Assembly (NCBI GenBank): GCA_910576335.1
Contig: CAJTIU010000008.1
Location: 1 to 64,000, forward strand
DNA: 64,000 nt
Reading direction: 5' to 3'
Source of the DNA: Lachnospiraceae bacterium
Lineage (GTDB): Bacteria; Bacillota; Clostridia; Lachnospirales; Lachnospiraceae
In this document: piece after piece, positions 62,976-64,000 of the stretch
Position numbering within the stretch: position 1 is the first letter of the stretch
Layout: every line of letters starts with the position of its first letter
Made by a program: the position numbers and the translations under genes
The notes under the pieces: model-generated
The model's input: the letters and a program-made list of their open reading frames with translations, nothing else
What the model was told of the DNA's origin: nothing
The model's database searches: none

Positions 62976-64000
62976 ATGCGGAAAATAACACTTGGAAAGA
63001 CCGGTATTACAGTAAATAAAAACGGCTTCGGAGCGCTCCCCATACAGCGCATTTCCCAGGAGGAGGCTGTATACCTCCTGCACAAGGCCTTTGACAGCGG
63101 GGTTGATTTTTATGACACCGCAAGATTTTATACAGACAGTGAGGAGAAACTGGGTGCAGCTTTTGCGGATCGTCGCAGCCGGATTTATCTCGCCTCCAAG
63201 ACCGGTGCGGAGGATACAGCGACTTTCTGGAAGGACCTGGAGACCACGCTTGGCAATCTGAAGACTGATTACCTGGATATTTACCAGTTCCACAACATCC
63301 CCTTCTGTCCGAAGCCGGGGGACGGAAGCGGGCTCTATGAGGCCATGCTGGAAGCGAAAGCGCAGGGAAAGATCCGCCACATCGGTATCACGAATCATCG
63401 CCTGGCGGTTGCACATGAAGCCATCGACAGCGGACTCTACGACACGCTGCAGTTCCCCTTCAGCTATCTGTCCTCTGACCAGGAGCTGGAGCTTGTGAAA
63501 AAATGTAAGACGGCGGACATGGGCTTTATCGCCATGAAAGCTCTCGCAGGAGGTCTTATCAACCACGCCGCGGCTGCCTACGCCTATATGCTGCAGTATG
63601 ACCATGTGCTCCCCATCTGGGGAATCCAAAGAGAACGGGAGCTTGACGAGTTTCTGACCTGTCAGGAGCATGAACCATCCATGGATGGAGAGACGGAGGA
63701 AATCATCCGCCGTGACCGCGAAGAACTACAGGGTGAATTCTGCCGGGGCTGCGGATATTGCATGCCCTGTCCGGCGGGGATTGAGATCAATACCTGCGCA
63801 CGGATGGCACTTCTGATCCGAAGGGCTCCGTCTGAAGCACAGCTTACGGATGAAGCCCAGGCTATGATGAAGAAGATTGAAGGATGCCTTCACTGTGGGA
63901 AATGTAAGGACAAATGTCCTTATGGACTGGATACTCCTTCTCTGTTGGAGAGAAACTATATTGATTATAAAGAAATTCTTGACGAACGGGGGACGGGGCA
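62976..64000 (+). CDS. Aldo/keto reductase with two [4Fe-4S] clusters (partial)
   Basis: At least 341 aa, running off the window. AKR barrel with Tyr52 (DTARFYTD), Lys75 and His106; a C-terminal ferredoxin-like part with Cys256/259/262/265 and Cys304/307/310/314. Substrate unknown. AGGGAGG precedes ATG 62976. The last codons (GTG, then CA..) already lie in a REP, so the stop should follow within a few codons. Confidence 0.92.
   Translation, partial: MRKITLGKTGITVNKNGFGALPIQRISQEEAVYLLHKAFDSGVDFYDTARFYTDSEEKLGAAFADRRSRIYLASKTGAEDTATFWKDLETTLGNLKTDYLDIYQFHNIPFCPKPGDGSGLYEAMLEAKAQGKIRHIGITNHRLAVAHEAIDSGLYDTLQFPFSYLSSDQELELVKKCKTADMGFIAMKALAGGLINHAAAAYAYMLQYDHVLPIWGIQRERELDEFLTCQEHEPSMDGETEEIIRRDREELQGEFCRGCGYCMPCPAGIEINTCARMALLIRRAPSEAQLTDEAQAMMKKIEGCLHCGKCKDKCPYGLDTPSLLERNYIDYKEILDERGTG
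63989..64000. repeat. REP R13, left arm only (window edge)
   Basis: GGGGACGGGGCA at the very end of the window, at the 3' end of the aldo/keto reductase gene. Confidence 0.85.

Noticed and set aside
62958-63671. Minus-strand ORF of 237 codons
   Set aside because: It is the antisense shadow of the aldo/keto reductase, whose motifs and ribosome binding site are clear.

Overview
The window is a gene-dense chromosomal segment of a spore-forming Firmicute. The 5' end of a 16S rRNA gene at the left edge reads like a Lachnospiraceae (Clostridia) sequence. The gene set agrees: the yabP-yabQ-divIC-spoIIE sporulation neighbourhood, CotS, SpoVG, a transketolase split into two subunits, paired GlgC/GlgD, a T-box before proS and a VanRS-like two-component system. 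Species cannot be fixed from the sequence alone.

Layout. 1-0.8 kb: 16S rRNA start (minus strand) with tandem promoters. 0.8-6.5 kb: small regulator, CvpA, a DUF5711-like protein, a LysM protein, an HD hydrolase and a broken aspartyl protease. 6.5-8.7 kb: structured RNA candidate and asnB. 8.8-12.6 kb: pentose phosphate operon (transaldolase, split transketolase) with a LacI regulator. 12.7-16.5 kb: dnaX-ybaB-recR and pfkA. 16.7-19.6 kb: map and an alpha-glycosidase. 19.8-27 kb: hup-rqcP-yabP-yabQ-divIC-spoIIE-tilS-hpt-ftsH, the classic sporulation/division cluster. 27-36 kb: CotS, cca, a REP-type tyrosine transposase, proS, an RluA-family enzyme, spoVG, glgD, glgC. 36-41.5 kb: murC, a DnaD-type protein with an internal minisatellite, a DnaC-like loader, prs. 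41.5-58.4 kb: repeat-rich DNA, then an accessory region holding fragments of a type I restriction-modification locus, a serine recombinase, a phage terminase and a broken toxin gene, followed by an apparently intact five-gene hydantoin/pyrimidine-type catabolic operon and an AgrCA-like two-component system. 58.4-64 kb: SbcD-like nuclease, VanRS-like system, asnS and an iron-sulfur aldo/keto reductase running off the end.

The most striking feature is a family of about 17 near-perfect palindromes (consensus arms TTGGGGACGGGG / CCCCGTCCCCAA, about 38 bp) between 1.4 and 33.4 kb and again at 61.3-64 kb. Four occur as doublets with a conserved linker. One copy of an HUH tyrosine transposase (RAYT type, 29.8-30.6 kb) is bracketed by inverted copies of the same repeat plus linker, so the window carries a REP/RAYT system with its likely mobiliser. 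The palindromes supply stop codons and short C-terminal tails to at least five genes, and one is inserted in frame inside an RluA-type pseudouridine synthase gene. Two smaller inverted-repeat families are also present.

The second structural point is that the SbcD-like nuclease (58.4 kb) and its usual partner, a YhaN/SbcC-like ATPase (42.3 kb), read in the same direction but are separated by about 14.5 kb of mostly mobile or degraded DNA, which suggests an insertion into an ancestral operon.
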